Shown here: one piece after another, positions 43,740-52,784 of the stretch
Numbering within the stretch: position 1 is the stretch's first letter
How the letters are laid out: every line of letters begins with the position of its first letter
From: Allobacillus saliphilus
Lineage (GTDB): Bacteria > Bacillota > Bacilli > Bacillales > Alkalibacillaceae
Assembly: GCF_018138385.1 (NCBI RefSeq)
Contig: NZ_JAGSIE010000015.1
Span: 1 to 64,000, forward strand
Direction: 5' to 3'
Length of the DNA stretch: 64,000 nt
The notes under the pieces: model-generated
Told to the model about the DNA's origin: nothing
Database searches by the model: none
Seen by the model: only the letters and a program-made list of their open reading frames with translations
Position numbers and translations under genes: made by a program

Positions 43740-45116
43740 ATGGTTCACCAGCAAGTGAAGAATCGATTAAAGGTTTCGCCAGAAGAATTCTTGGAAGGTT
43801 ATCGTTATATCGAGGAAGCGATGAATCAATCAGACTCCTACGAAGACGCTCTACAACACATATTAAAATACTTTGACCGAAAACTGACTGGCACATACAG
43901 TGCAATTATGATTGTCGATGAGAAGAAGGAATTTATTCAAGAGTGTATCTCGAATGGGTTATCTGAAGAATTCAAGAAGGCCTTTTGCGGGATGCTTATT
44001 GATGAAGGCATTGTCTCTAATGCTACCTCCATTCGGACAGGCAGCGTAACTTATACAGAAAACATTTCGAATGACTTACGTGGGGATGTTTTCAGTGATC
44101 TTCCTGATTTACTTAAGTTGAGCTCTTGTAGATCTATACCGATCTTCGACTACCGCGATAATGAAGTGCTTGCTGTATTTACTATTTTTTCGAAGCAATC
44201 TCATTCACCTACCAATCGTGAAGTAGAAATCGTCAAATCCTTCCGTTCGCTATTAACATTGTTAATTACAAATTATATACAGTCCGAACTAATGCGAGTT
44301 GATTTTCCGTGGATGAATAAAATTAAAGAACCAAAATCACAAGCTGAAGAGGAATTTAAATGTGAACTATTAAAAGCTATTGAAAATAAAGAAATCAAGC
44401 CATTCTATCAACCTCTATATCAGATGGATACGAACCGAATCTATGGTTTTGAAGCGTTAGCTCGATGGGATCACCCACAAAAAGGAATCCTCCCGCCAAG
44501 TGAATTTATCGAGTATGCAGAAGACCATCATATCATCGATTTAATCGACGACCTCGTAGTAGAGCAGGCTTGTGAAGATATCCAGCAGTTAAAGGAAAAA
44601 TATAACCAGGATTTCATCTTGTCTGTAAATATTTCAGCTCTTCATATTACACAATTAAACTTTTCAACAAAGTTAAAAAACATTTTACTGAAAACAAACT
44701 TTTCTGGAGAACAGTTGGCACTCGAAATTACTGAGACGGCTTTAATGCAACAAATTGGTTATGTTTCAAAAACAATTGATCAAATTAAACAGCTTGGGGT
44801 ACAAATCTCAATTGATGATTTTGGAACTTCGTACTCGTCATTGAATTATTTGAAGTATTTATCCGTTGATATGATTAAACTTGACCGTTCCTTTGTGCGA
44901 GATGTCGTCGACAACCCAGTCGATCAACGAATTTGTAAAACGATTATACAGCTTGCTGAAGATTTGAACTTAGAACTATTGGCTGAAGGAATTGAAACAA
45001 AGGAGCACTATGAAATCATTCGTAATTACGGATGCAAGATATTCCAAGGCTTTTACTTCAGTCACCCAGTCAAATTGGATGAAGTGAAGCAGCAGATTAT
45101 TAAACAACTAGCATGA
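43740..45116 (+). CDS. GAF-EAL protein, probable cyclic-di-GMP phosphodiesterase
   Basis: A 458-residue protein with no membrane segment. The N-terminal half (about 25-180) looks like a GAF sensor domain. The C-terminal EAL domain (about 205-455) has all catalytic motifs: GFEALARWDHP (EAL), LSVNISA (Asn), ALEITETAL (Glu), SIDDFGTSYSSL (DD), MIKLDRSFV (Lys), LLAEGIET (Glu) and FQGFYFSHP (Gln). It should cleave cyclic-di-GMP. GAGGGAGGGAG lies before the ATG. It is downstream of the peptide gene but has its own space; control by the RRNPP pair is a possibility. Confidence 0.88.
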   Translation: MVHQQVKNRLKVSPEEFLEGYRYIEEAMNQSDSYEDALQHILKYFDRKLTGTYSAIMIVDEKKEFIQECISNGLSEEFKKAFCGMLIDEGIVSNATSIRTGSVTYTENISNDLRGDVFSDLPDLLKLSSCRSIPIFDYRDNEVLAVFTIFSKQSHSPTNREVEIVKSFRSLLTLLITNYIQSELMRVDFPWMNKIKEPKSQAEEEFKCELLKAIENKEIKPFYQPLYQMDTNRIYGFEALARWDHPQKGILPPSEFIEYAEDHHIIDLIDDLVVEQACEDIQQLKEKYNQDFILSVNISALHITQLNFSTKLKNILLKTNFSGEQLALEITETALMQQIGYVSKTIDQIKQLGVQISIDDFGTSYSSLNYLKYLSVDMIKLDRSFVRDVVDNPVDQRICKTIIQLAEDLNLELLAEGIETKEHYEIIRNYGCKIFQGFYFSHPVKLDEVKQQIIKQLA

Positions 45117-45168
45117 AAATCGCTAATTACCTAACTATTGGTTTATATATTACTCCCTTTTTCGATTT

Positions 45169-45202
45169 GTCCTAACCTTACTGGAGGTTAGGACGTTTTT
45201 TT
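45169..45202 (+). terminator. Terminator after the EAL gene
   Basis: GTCCTAACCT-N6-AGGTTAGGAC followed by GTTTTTTT. Confidence 0.9.
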
Positions 45203-45284
45203 GAGGATTGCTTCTAAGATGAGTCCTCATTTGGTAAATGATATAATGATGTAAATAAGATAAGGGGATGGGGGAAGAGCTTAA

Positions 45285-45722
45285 ATGGCAATTCAATTAG
45301 AAACGGTCATTGAAGCACCAATCGAACAAGTTTTTGATGTAGCATCAAATTATCGATATACGGAGAATATGAGTCATATTGAAGATATCGAAGTAATAAC
45401 CGATGGACCAGTCGGTTTGAATACTGGCATTAAAGAAACAAGAAATATTCGAGGATTCAAAGTGGAAAACATTTTGAAAGTAACTGAATATGAACCGAAC
45501 AAACGATTCACAGTTGAAAGTCAGCAACATCAATTGTTTGTGAAATACACATACCTTTTCTCAGAAGTGGATCACGGAACAAAAGTCGAATTTATTGGCA
45601 AATTGAAACCATCTGGAATTAAAAACAAGTTATATAAACCGTTCATTACGAAGATGATCAAAAAAGAGGATGGCGACCAATTGCAAGCGATGAAACAATA
45701 CATTGAGGAAAACGCTCAATAG
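45285..45722 (+). CDS. SRPBCC (START-like) family protein
   Basis: A 145-residue protein of the SRPBCC/polyketide-cyclase fold. It begins AIQLETVIEAPIEQVFDVAS, the usual first strand and helix, with VKYTYLFSEVDHGTKVEFIG in the middle. The fold holds a hydrophobic ligand in a deep cavity. The ligand is unknown. GGGATGGGGGA is upstream. Genes of this type are often lipid or stress related. Confidence 0.8.
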   Translation: MAIQLETVIEAPIEQVFDVASNYRYTENMSHIEDIEVITDGPVGLNTGIKETRNIRGFKVENILKVTEYEPNKRFTVESQQHQLFVKYTYLFSEVDHGTKVEFIGKLKPSGIKNKLYKPFITKMIKKEDGDQLQAMKQYIEENAQ

Positions 45723-45799
45723 TCCTTTATTGATCACATTTCGTTTTTGTTATTAATTTTCTCTATAGATGGGTAAACAAGAATTAGGAGGGAGAAGTT

Positions 45800-46096
45800 A
45801 TGGAATTATTGTCGGAAGAAAAGATCGAACAAGAGCTTGAGAAACTATCGACGTGGAAACGCATCGATGAAAAATGGATTCGCCGTCGCTACAAATTTGA
45901 TAACTACTTATTAGGTGTTGAATTTGTCAGCAAAGTGGCGGCATATGCAGAGGGGAAGCAACATCATCCGAATATTGCAATTGATTATAAGGTGGTAACG
46001 CTTAAGATTTCATCTTGGGAAATGCAAGGCATTACAGATTTAGATATTGAAATGGCACATTATTTTGATGAATTATATGAGCAGTCAGACAAATAA
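45800..46096 (+). CDS. 4a-hydroxytetrahydrobiopterin dehydratase (PCD/PhhB family)
   Basis: A 98-residue pterin carbinolamine dehydratase. GVEFVSKVAAYAEGKQHHPN is the conserved active-site region (HHPN), with IDYKVVTLKISSWEMQGITD following. It recycles the pterin cofactor of aromatic amino acid hydroxylases. No hydroxylase gene is in this window. AGGAGGGAG precedes the ATG. The role is likely in phenylalanine use or in molybdopterin-like repair. Confidence 0.88.
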   Translation: MELLSEEKIEQELEKLSTWKRIDEKWIRRRYKFDNYLLGVEFVSKVAAYAEGKQHHPNIAIDYKVVTLKISSWEMQGITDLDIEMAHYFDELYEQSDK

Positions 46097-46114
46097 TAAC
46101 ATGAGTGATTTATG

Positions 46115-46143
46115 CTGCCCCGCAAGCGATTCTTGCTGGGCAG
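46115..46143 (+). terminator. Stem-loop after the dehydratase gene
   Basis: CTGCCCCGCAAG pairs with CTTGCTGGGCAG (one mismatch). There is no T run, so termination is uncertain. Confidence 0.55.
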
Positions 46144-46192
46144 TTACTAATTGGAGCGTAAAATTATGGTTATGTAAATTGGAGTGATTATG

Positions 46193-46528
46193 ATGGAATA
46201 TTTCGAGCGATTGGCAACCGTTGAAGAAGCAGAACAGTTCATAGAAGAAAACGATGTGGCTTTTTTGTACATTTCACAAGAAAACTGTAGCGTATGTCAT
46301 GGTCTGAAGCCGCAAGTCAAAAAAGTAATGGATCAGTATCCAAAAATCCAAACGGCTGAGATTCGTACAGATGATGCTCCCGAAGTGGCAAGTAAATTTC
46401 ATATTTTTACGGTGCCCGTTCTTTTACTATTTGTAGACGGTAAGGAATATCATCGGGAAGCTCGTTCGGTTTATATGCAAAAATTTGATGAGAAAATCAA
46501 AGAGCTTTACGAAAATTATTTTGATTAA
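46193..46528 (+). CDS. Thioredoxin-family protein (YtpP-like)
   Basis: A 111-residue thioredoxin fold. The active site is CSVC in SQENCSVCHGLKPQV, and the cis-proline is in FHIFTVPVLLLFVDG. The dipeptide differs from the usual GP, so its redox potential will differ. GGAG lies 8 bases before the ATG at 46193; a second ATG three bases earlier is also possible. It is a lone gene, probably repairing or reducing thiols. Confidence 0.82.
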   Translation: MEYFERLATVEEAEQFIEENDVAFLYISQENCSVCHGLKPQVKKVMDQYPKIQTAEIRTDDAPEVASKFHIFTVPVLLLFVDGKEYHREARSVYMQKFDEKIKELYENYFD

Positions 46529-46841
46529 CTTATATTAGTCATTGCCCATGTATAACTAGTTATGCGGTAATCTTTTTTAGGATAACAATTAGATGGAATT
46601 TATCTGCTTCAATAATAAGATTTTTGAGCCTCCTACCTTCACCATTGTATCTTGTGATTTTTTTCTCTGTATAAATAATTTCTACTTTAATTACTGTTAA
46701 TAAAACGACACGAATTCTTTAGAATAGGACATTCGACTAACAAGCGAACAAGGTCTTTTTACTTAATCGTTAAGATTAGTTTTTAAAACGAACCATTGAG
46801 GGTAAACTATACAAAATTACCGTGTCATTTTGGAGGCAGTC
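46529..46841. other. Gene-free stretch of 313 bases
   Basis: AT-rich, with no ribosome site plus start pair other than that of the Mur ligase at the right end. I see no convincing promoter, hairpin or repeat. Confidence 0.5.
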
Positions 46842-48296
46842 ATGAACATCGAAAAGATCCTTAATGGAATATCATATAAAAATCCATATAATGAGCCGTT
46901 AGATCACATAGATATCCTAGGGATTACAGACGATTCACGTGAAGTGCAAGAAGGGTTTATGTTTATTGCTGTCAATGGCGAGAAAATCGACGGGCATCAA
47001 TACATTGACGAAGCGATTCAAAACGGAGCATCAGTGGTTGTCGGTGAACGACCTGAACCGTTGGAGAAAAGTGTCTATTTATCTGTAGAACAGTCAAAAT
47101 CAGTTTTAGGAATTATAGCGAAAAACTTTTATGACACAACTAATAACAAACAGCAGATCATTGGAATTACAGGAACAAATGGAAAAACGACGACAAGTTA
47201 TATGTTGAAGGCAGCATTGGAGGCTCAAGGTTATCAATGTGGCGTAGTAGGGACAATTCAAAACATTGTTAACGGACAAGCCTTTAAAACGATTAATACA
47301 ACTCCGAACCCACTTAAGCTACACCAACTACTTCATAAAAGTGAAGATGATGTGATGATCGTTGAAGTATCATCGCACGCGTTAAAGCAAGACCGTGTCA
47401 AAGGCGTCATCTTTGATGTGGCTATTTTTACGAACTTGGAAAAAGAGCACTTAGATTACCATGCAACAATGGAAGACTACTTTGAAACAAAGTATCAGCT
47501 TTTTAAACAGTTAAAGAAAAATGGACTAGCAATTGTAAATCGAGACAATTCATGGGGAGAAATTGTTTATCGCAGATTGAAAGAACAATCATATGTATTA
47601 AAGACGATTAGTACTGAATCGGACGCATCCATACTGTTAAATATTGAGCAGTCGACCATTCAATTTTCAGGCGGAAAAGCTATCCCATTTGAGTTGAAGA
47701 TGCCTGGTGAACATAATCGATTAAATGCTGCGATGACTTTACTCGTTTGTGAGCACTTTCGGTTGAATCGTGAGAAGTCGATGGATGTTCTCCGTCATTT
47801 TGCATCATTACCAGGTCGATTTGAGTCGATTCATTTCCCAGGAAATAAACGAATCGCCATCGATTATGCTCATACGACAAAAGGTATTATTTATTGCTTG
47901 AAAGCTGCTCGTGAATGTAACGCCAAACGGGTAATTCATGTGTTTGGATTTCGAGGGAATCGAGACGAGTCGAAACGAGCTGATATGTTAATAAATTCAG
48001 CGATATACAGTGACCAATATATCTTGACTTTAGATGACCTCAATGAACAAACTGAGGAAGAAATGATACAAGTGTTGTATGATTACCATGAAAAGTATGG
48101 CCATTCACAAGGAAAGATCATACCAGACCGAACGCTTGCGATCAAAGAAGCCATTGAAGCTGCGGATGAAGGAGATATTGTCCTAGTAACAGGAAAAGGC
48201 CACGAGTCATACAATCAAGCGTTTCAATTAGGAACAAATTCTGACAGAGAGACCGCTGAGAAGATAAAACAAGCGGTTAAAGATATGACTGTATAA
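46842..48296 (+). CDS. Mur ligase family protein, MurE-like
   Basis: A 484-residue ATP-dependent amide ligase of the UDP-MurNAc-tripeptide synthetase type. Domains: N-terminal UMT-binding (DILGITDDSREVQEGFMFIA), ATPase with GITGTNGKTTT (109-119) and TTPNPLKLHQLL, the carbamoylated Lys region FETKYQLFKQL, and C-terminal domain with GFRGNRDESKRADML. The motif that picks the third residue is DNPR in diaminopimelate enzymes; here it is TLDDLNEQ. The substrate amino acid is thus unclear. It lies away from other cell-wall genes, so it is probably a second MurE-like ligase. GGAGG precedes the ATG. Confidence 0.85.
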   Translation: MNIEKILNGISYKNPYNEPLDHIDILGITDDSREVQEGFMFIAVNGEKIDGHQYIDEAIQNGASVVVGERPEPLEKSVYLSVEQSKSVLGIIAKNFYDTTNNKQQIIGITGTNGKTTTSYMLKAALEAQGYQCGVVGTIQNIVNGQAFKTINTTPNPLKLHQLLHKSEDDVMIVEVSSHALKQDRVKGVIFDVAIFTNLEKEHLDYHATMEDYFETKYQLFKQLKKNGLAIVNRDNSWGEIVYRRLKEQSYVLKTISTESDASILLNIEQSTIQFSGGKAIPFELKMPGEHNRLNAAMTLLVCEHFRLNREKSMDVLRHFASLPGRFESIHFPGNKRIAIDYAHTTKGIIYCLKAARECNAKRVIHVFGFRGNRDESKRADMLINSAIYSDQYILTLDDLNEQTEEEMIQVLYDYHEKYGHSQGKIIPDRTLAIKEAIEAADEGDIVLVTGKGHESYNQAFQLGTNSDRETAEKIKQAVKDMTV

Positions 48297-48341
48297 AAAG
48301 CATTCCAACGTCGATTATATCGATGTCGGAATGCTTTCTTT
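48297..48341. terminator. Terminator between convergent genes
   Basis: AAAGCATTCC and GGAATGCTTT arms (10 bp) enclose a second short stem, TCGAT-TATA-ATCGA. Confidence 0.85.
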
Positions 48342-48344
48342 GTG

Positions 48345-49544
48345 TTATTCAATTTGTCCTACTGGATCGCTGTCTGTTTCGATTCTTTTTTCAGTTAAGG
48401 ACAATAAATAGATAGAAAGGAATGGTAGCAAAAGTAGTAGTGCCAAAATGATAAACAAAACATGAATGGAGTAATGGTCGACAATCAGACCGCCAAATGC
48501 GGGGCCAGTCATCCGACCAGCTGTAGCAACACTATTAATGATTCCTTGGTAAAAACCAGTTCTGCCTTCCGGTGCTAAGCTTCCAGCTATTGTCGGGACG
48601 GCAGGCCAAACAAACATTTCACCAAAAGTGAGAATAACCATGCCTATCGCGAACTCAGCAAAAGACTCCGCTTTAAGAATATAAATAAAGGAACTAAGGA
48701 AGATGGCATTTCCTACGACGATTTGCATCTTAGGACTTGTAATCCAACGCGTGATTAGCTTCATCAACGGCTGGCCCGCGATTATCATTGCTCCATTAAT
48801 TGTCCATAAAATACTATACCGATCAATCGGAATTCCTAAGTCTTGGGTGTATGAAGCGATTGTTGTTTGCCACTGAGTATATGCAACCCAAGCGATAAAG
48901 AACCCAATACTTAAAAAGCCAAGAGCTAAGAAAGACTTTCTGTTTTTAATCGTAATTCCTGTACTGAAAACCGTTGAGTAAGCATTCGCATCGACTTTCT
49001 TTTCCATCGGCTTAAAGGTAAAATACACAAGCAAATAAAACAAAATGAAAAGGGAAGCATTTGCCCAAAAAATATACGAAAAGGAATAGTAGGCAACAAA
49101 ACCTCCAAGTGAAGCTCCGAGTGCGACACCGACATTTTGTGCCACATAGATTGCATTAAATGACCTTCTTCCACCTTCAGGCCATACCGAAGTTGCCATA
49201 GCATACATCGCAGGAACGATTACACCTGAACCTAATCCCATCGTAATTAATAAAATCGAGTAAGGTACAAGAGAATGGAATTGAGTTAACATAATTGCGG
49301 AAATTAGCGTTAAAGCTCCGCCACTCAATATTGTTCGATATCCTCCAATTTTATCAAAAAGCGTTCCGCCGATTAAATTACCAACAATCGCAGCTCCTTG
49401 ATTAAACATCAAAATAAGCCCAGCAAAAGTTAGCGACTCGCCAAGCTCGTTATGCATATAGATTGTATTTAACGGCCAGATGAATGAAGCACCTGTGACA
49501 TTAATAGATGTAGCGATAATTAAAATCCAAACCTGTTTCGGCAT
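48345..49544 (-). CDS. MFS transporter
   Basis: A 399-residue membrane protein with 12 predicted helices. The signature GGTLFDKIGGYRTILSG follows the second helix (the MFS D-R/K-x-G motif region), and its second-half image is weaker. The family exports drugs or metabolites; substrate unknown. GGGGTAAC is upstream of the ATG. The C-terminus (RIETDSDPVGQIE) is acidic. It faces the Mur ligase and has no partner gene. Confidence 0.85.
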   Translation of the reverse strand: MPKQVWILIIATSINVTGASFIWPLNTIYMHNELGESLTFAGLILMFNQGAAIVGNLIGGTLFDKIGGYRTILSGGALTLISAIMLTQFHSLVPYSILLITMGLGSGVIVPAMYAMATSVWPEGGRRSFNAIYVAQNVGVALGASLGGFVAYYSFSYIFWANASLFILFYLLVYFTFKPMEKKVDANAYSTVFSTGITIKNRKSFLALGFLSIGFFIAWVAYTQWQTTIASYTQDLGIPIDRYSILWTINGAMIIAGQPLMKLITRWITSPKMQIVVGNAIFLSSFIYILKAESFAEFAIGMVILTFGEMFVWPAVPTIAGSLAPEGRTGFYQGIINSVATAGRMTGPAFGGLIVDHYSIHVLFIILALLLLLPFLSIYLLSLTEKRIETDSDPVGQIE

Positions 49545-49688
49545 ATGTTGTTACCCCTAATTAGAAAGAATCCCATTACTTTATTCCACGTATTTTATCA
49601 TGATTAGTCGAAAAAAACTATGGCCGGACTTTAATTAGTCGTTACTATATGAAAGTGTGTTAGTGAGCGTTGAGAGGGCGCGTGACTG

Positions 49689-49835
49689 TTCAAACGATCG
49701 CGCTTACCGTTCAAAGAATCACGCTATCCATTCAAAGCACCGTTCTTACCGTTCAAAGAATCACGCTATCCGTTCAAAGCACCGTTCTTACCGTTCAAAC
49801 GATTCCGCTTACCGTTTAACCGCCATTCCAAATAT
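49689..49835. repeat. Tandem array, 21-bp period, seven units
   Basis: TTCAAA (last copy TTTAAC) recurs at 49689, 49710, 49731, 49752, 49773, 49794 and 49815, always 21 bases apart. Units alternate GAATCACGCTATCC and GCACCGTTCTTACC tails, a 42-bp higher-order period as at 14 kb. It fills most of the gap between MFS and channel genes. Open frames exist but have no start signals. Confidence 0.88.
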
Positions 49836-49921
49836 ACATAATTAACACAATTATTTTCTCCAAAATGACAAGCTGTTTATGATAAAATAAAGCAGGCATA
49901 ATTAAAGGTGGGGGATTGGGA

Positions 49922-50722
49922 TTGTTGCAAACATTTAGTAGAAAAATTGTGGAACATTCGTTGTTTCAACCGATTGTAATCGGCATTATATTATTGAATG
50001 CTATCTTTGTCGGCGTTGAAACGTACGGAAGTTTATATGAAAAATATAGAGAGTTGTTTTTGACTTTTGATATCATCGTTTTAGTTTTATTTACGATTGA
50101 AATTATACTAAAGATGATTGCAGAAGAGAAAACCTTAAATTTCTTTAAAGATAATTGGAACGTCTTTGACTTTTTGATTGTTGCTGCAAGTTATATTTTT
50201 ATCGGGTCACCATTTATTACGGTGTTACGGGTTTTACGTGTACTGCGGGTTTTCCGTACGATATCCGTCATACCATCATTACGAAAATTAGTGAATGCTT
50301 TATTGATGACCTTACCTTCTTTAGGAACGATCATGTTACTGTTATTCATCGTATTTTATATTTTCAGTGTCATCGGTACAATGCTCTTCCAAGATGTCAG
50401 CGCGGAGTACTTTGGGAATCTGCAACTGACAGCATTGACATTATTTCAGATGATTACACTAGAGTCATGGGCAAGTGGAGTTATGCGTCCAGTTATGGAG
50501 ATAACGCCGTGGGCATGGATCTATTTTGTTGTCTTTATTCTTGTCGGCGCTTTTGTTGTGCTTAACCTCTTTGTTGGTGTCATCGTCAATAACTTCGAAA
50601 AGATTGATGCATGGGAGAAAGAAGAAGAGGATGAGGCGGACCAAAAGCTTGTCCGTAGCGAAATAGCTGAATTGAAACAGGAAATTCGGGAATTAAAAGA
50701 ATTAATTAAAGAGAAAAACTAG
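49922..50722 (+). CDS. Voltage-gated sodium channel, NaChBac family
   Basis: A 266-residue, six-helix ion channel. S4 carries the arginine ladder VLRVLRVLRVFRTISVIPSL, and the pore filter TLESWAS (179-185) is identical to that of NaChBac, the sodium-selective channel of alkaliphilic Bacillus. The C-terminus is a charged coiled coil (EIAELKQEIRELKELIKEKN) that assembles the tetramer. A TTG start at 49922 stands 9 bases after AAGGTGG; an earlier TTG is too close. In alkaliphiles these channels support motility, chemotaxis and pH balance. Confidence 0.92.
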   Translation: MLQTFSRKIVEHSLFQPIVIGIILLNAIFVGVETYGSLYEKYRELFLTFDIIVLVLFTIEIILKMIAEEKTLNFFKDNWNVFDFLIVAASYIFIGSPFITVLRVLRVLRVFRTISVIPSLRKLVNALLMTLPSLGTIMLLLFIVFYIFSVIGTMLFQDVSAEYFGNLQLTALTLFQMITLESWASGVMRPVMEITPWAWIYFVVFILVGAFVVLNLFVGVIVNNFEKIDAWEKEEEDEADQKLVRSEIAELKQEIRELKELIKEKN

Positions 50723-50754
50723 AGAAAAGCTGGGAAAAGTTTATAAGTAAAAAT

Positions 50755-50797
50755 AAAAACCCGAACAATTTAGATGTAAATAAATCGTTCGGGTTTT
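50755..50797 (+). terminator. Terminator after the channel gene
   Basis: AAAACCCGAAC and GTTCGGGTTTT arms with a short inner stem. Confidence 0.85.
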
Positions 50798-50810
50798 CTA
50801 TTTGGAAAAC

Positions 50811-50934
50811 GCTCCATCAAAACACTTCGCTTGCCGCGGGCACGACTCGAGCCTCCTCGGCTCAAAACCATGGCCTGCGGGGTCTCGAGTAACGTGCTGT
50901 TCCCGCAGGCGTCTACGTGTTTTGATTCCGCTCC
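50811..50934. repeat. GC-rich palindromic repeat of a type common in Bacillaceae
   Basis: A 124-base element, much more GC-rich than its surroundings, with terminal arms ATCAAAACAC and GTGTTTTGAT. Internal words TGCCGCGGGCACGAC and CGTGCTGTTCCCGCAGG also pair. I recall near-identical elements (TTCCCGCAGG, GTCTACGTGTTTTGATTCCG) in many Bacillus genomes, usually between genes. It can fold as one long hairpin in RNA. The function is unknown. Confidence 0.75.
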
Positions 50935-50996
50935 TATACATTAACTTTATTGTTATTTAGATATTCGTCTTTTACATTAAAATTTTTCTTATAAAA

Positions 50997-51614
50997 TTAA
51001 TGCTGCTGCGGATTCGGGATAGCTGTGAAACTGTTCAGTAATTGAGTCATCGACTGATCATCAAACTGCGGCACTTGGTAGTAGCTACGATCGTTTTGAT
51101 ACAAAAACAGCTCATAAGCCATTTCACATAAGTTTGGTACACTATCTTGCAAAACACGACGCATGACTGGGTTTGTTGCTTCCAATGCAGATGTCGTACA
51201 AGCTGTAGCACATGCTTTAATATGACCCATCATATAACTTGAGTAATTTTGTTCATTCAATGATTGTGGAGATTGCTGCGGTTGTGTCGGTTGGCTGGGA
51301 CTTAAACCATACGTGACGTCATTTGAAAGTTCAAAGTTATATGTCGTTGTTGGTTGTGGTGGACGTGTTCCAGATTGATACGTATTTACCATCGTGTTAT
51401 ACAGTTGATTCAAATACTGAGTTTGTCTAGATAAAATACTTTTAAGCTGTTCACATTGAATATTTGGTTGGTACATTTTATAATGCTCCAACGTGCCGGT
51501 AAGAGTAGACAACGTTTCATGAACATCCATGATTTCATGGGCGCCATGACTTTTGTTTGCAGCTAAATTGCTCGAATTCTGCATTTGGCTGTTCGGGTTT
51601 TGTTGCTGTTGCAT
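50997..51614 (-). CDS. CotF-like spore coat protein
   Basis: A 205-residue helical protein. AHEIMDVHETLSTLTGTLEH is the CotF-type motif (ExxDVHExL), and MMGHIKACATACTTSALEAT plus PVMRRVLQDSVPNLCEMAYE match the second half. A Gln/Pro/Ser-rich segment (about 90-125) links the halves. The start QQQQNPNSQMQNSSN is a Gln/Asn-rich tail. It is expected in the spore coat. GGAGG lies upstream. It shares no operon with the adjacent genes. Confidence 0.8.
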   Translation of the reverse strand: MQQQQNPNSQMQNSSNLAANKSHGAHEIMDVHETLSTLTGTLEHYKMYQPNIQCEQLKSILSRQTQYLNQLYNTMVNTYQSGTRPPQPTTTYNFELSNDVTYGLSPSQPTQPQQSPQSLNEQNYSSYMMGHIKACATACTTSALEATNPVMRRVLQDSVPNLCEMAYELFLYQNDRSYYQVPQFDDQSMTQLLNSFTAIPNPQQH

Positions 51615-51678
51615 GAAAGAATCCTCCTTTGTGTAAAGTACATTTATAAGGTGGTTCTTTCTGATTGGAATTATTCAT

Positions 51679-51718
51679 AAAAAAACTGCCCTCGAATGCT
51701 TCCATTCAAGAACAGTTT
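51679..51718 (-). terminator. Terminator after the pyrimidine/pyridoxine kinase gene
   Basis: On the minus strand AACTG...CTTGAAT pairs with ATTCGAG...CAGTT and ends in TTTTTTT. Confidence 0.75.
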
Positions 51719-51724
51719 GTCGTG

Positions 51725-52519
51725 TTATTTGCGGTTTGCATATTGTTTAACGGAGCCGACATACTCATTCAGCTTTTCTGCGCCTTTGATGGCATTGAAA
51801 ACAAATTCTTTTGCAAATTCAACAGCTTCTCGAGGAGATTTACCGTTAACGTAAGAACCGGCTATAGCTGAGGCGAATGTACAGCCTGCGCCATGTGTAT
51901 AAGCTGACTGAATAACCTCACCTTCTAAAACAGTGAGTTCACTACCGTCGTAGAAAACATCAACAGCTTTGTTCTCATCGATATCTGATCCACCCTTAAT
52001 GACAACGTTTTTCGCCCCGAGATCATGGATTTTCTTAGCTGCTTCTTTCATTTCGTCAACCGTTCTCAATAAAGGCATTTCTGTTAACTGACTAGCTTCG
52101 AAAAGGTTCGGTGTTGTAATAACAGCTTTCGGTACAAGGATTTTACGTAGAGCAATCGCGTTCTCTGGATGAACGGGCTCATCAACACCTTTACAAGCTA
52201 AAACGGGATCGACTACAGCTTCAAGGTTATATTGGTCAATAGTGTCTGCAGCCAATTGAATGGATTCGGTTGTTGGAATCATCCCTGTTTTCATTAAGTC
52301 TACACCAATTCCATCTAAAATCGTACGAAGCTGTGCTTTGACGGTGTCAATTTCAATTGGATAGACATCGTGTGCCCAATTATTTTCTGGGTTTTGTGCA
52401 ACCATTGTCGTCAGCGCGGTCATTCCATACACACCTAGTTCTTCCATTGTTTTTAGGTCTGCTTGGATACCTGCACCACCACTTGTATCGGATCCTGCCA
52501 TAATAAGAACTTTTTTCAT
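51725..52519 (-). CDS. thiD: Hydroxymethylpyrimidine/pyridoxine kinase (ThiD/PdxK type)
   Basis: A 264-residue ribokinase-family enzyme. GSDTSGGAGIQADLKTMEEL is the ThiD/PdxK opening; VVDPVLACKG and SAYTHGAGCTFASAIA hold the ATP and catalytic Cys (GAGC). The Cys in LACKG is of the type seen in Bacillus PdxK, which phosphorylates pyridoxine as well as HMP. I use thiD but pdxK is equally likely. It is separate from pst by 265 bases and has AAGGGGGAAGAAAAAA upstream. No TPP riboswitch is seen there. Confidence 0.87.
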   Translation of the reverse strand: MKKVLIMAGSDTSGGAGIQADLKTMEELGVYGMTALTTMVAQNPENNWAHDVYPIEIDTVKAQLRTILDGIGVDLMKTGMIPTTESIQLAADTIDQYNLEAVVDPVLACKGVDEPVHPENAIALRKILVPKAVITTPNLFEASQLTEMPLLRTVDEMKEAAKKIHDLGAKNVVIKGGSDIDENKAVDVFYDGSELTVLEGEVIQSAYTHGAGCTFASAIAGSYVNGKSPREAVEFAKEFVFNAIKGAEKLNEYVGSVKQYANRK

Positions 52520-52725
52520 TTTTTTCTTCCCCCTTAGTATGTGTAGCTAAATTCCACAGACGGGAAAAATGATGATTTGATTATTGATGTATCATTTTTA
52601 AAGTCTGATAAATCGTTAACATTTGTTGCATAAGTAAAGAATAATTTTATTTTACACGTTTCGATTTATCTTGACAATTAGATGATACTGAAAAAACATC
52701 CTTTAATTTTAAAATAGCTAAATGC

Positions 52726-52757
52726 AAAAATGCCCATAAAGCAACTGCTTCATGAGC
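52726..52757 (-). terminator. Terminator of the pst operon
   Basis: On the minus strand GCTCATGAAGCA pairs with TGCTTTATGGGC (two G-U pairs) followed by ATTTTTG. Confidence 0.75.
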
Positions 52758-52784
52758 GAAAGAACAACATACTCAGTTTGGAGT

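Noticed and set aside
49657-49845. 62-codon frame before the channel gene
   Set aside because: Heptad translation of the 21-bp array, without a ribosome site.
52520-52784. TPP riboswitch ahead of thiD/pdxK
   Set aside because: No CTGAGA or ACYTGA-type conserved blocks are present in the upstream region.
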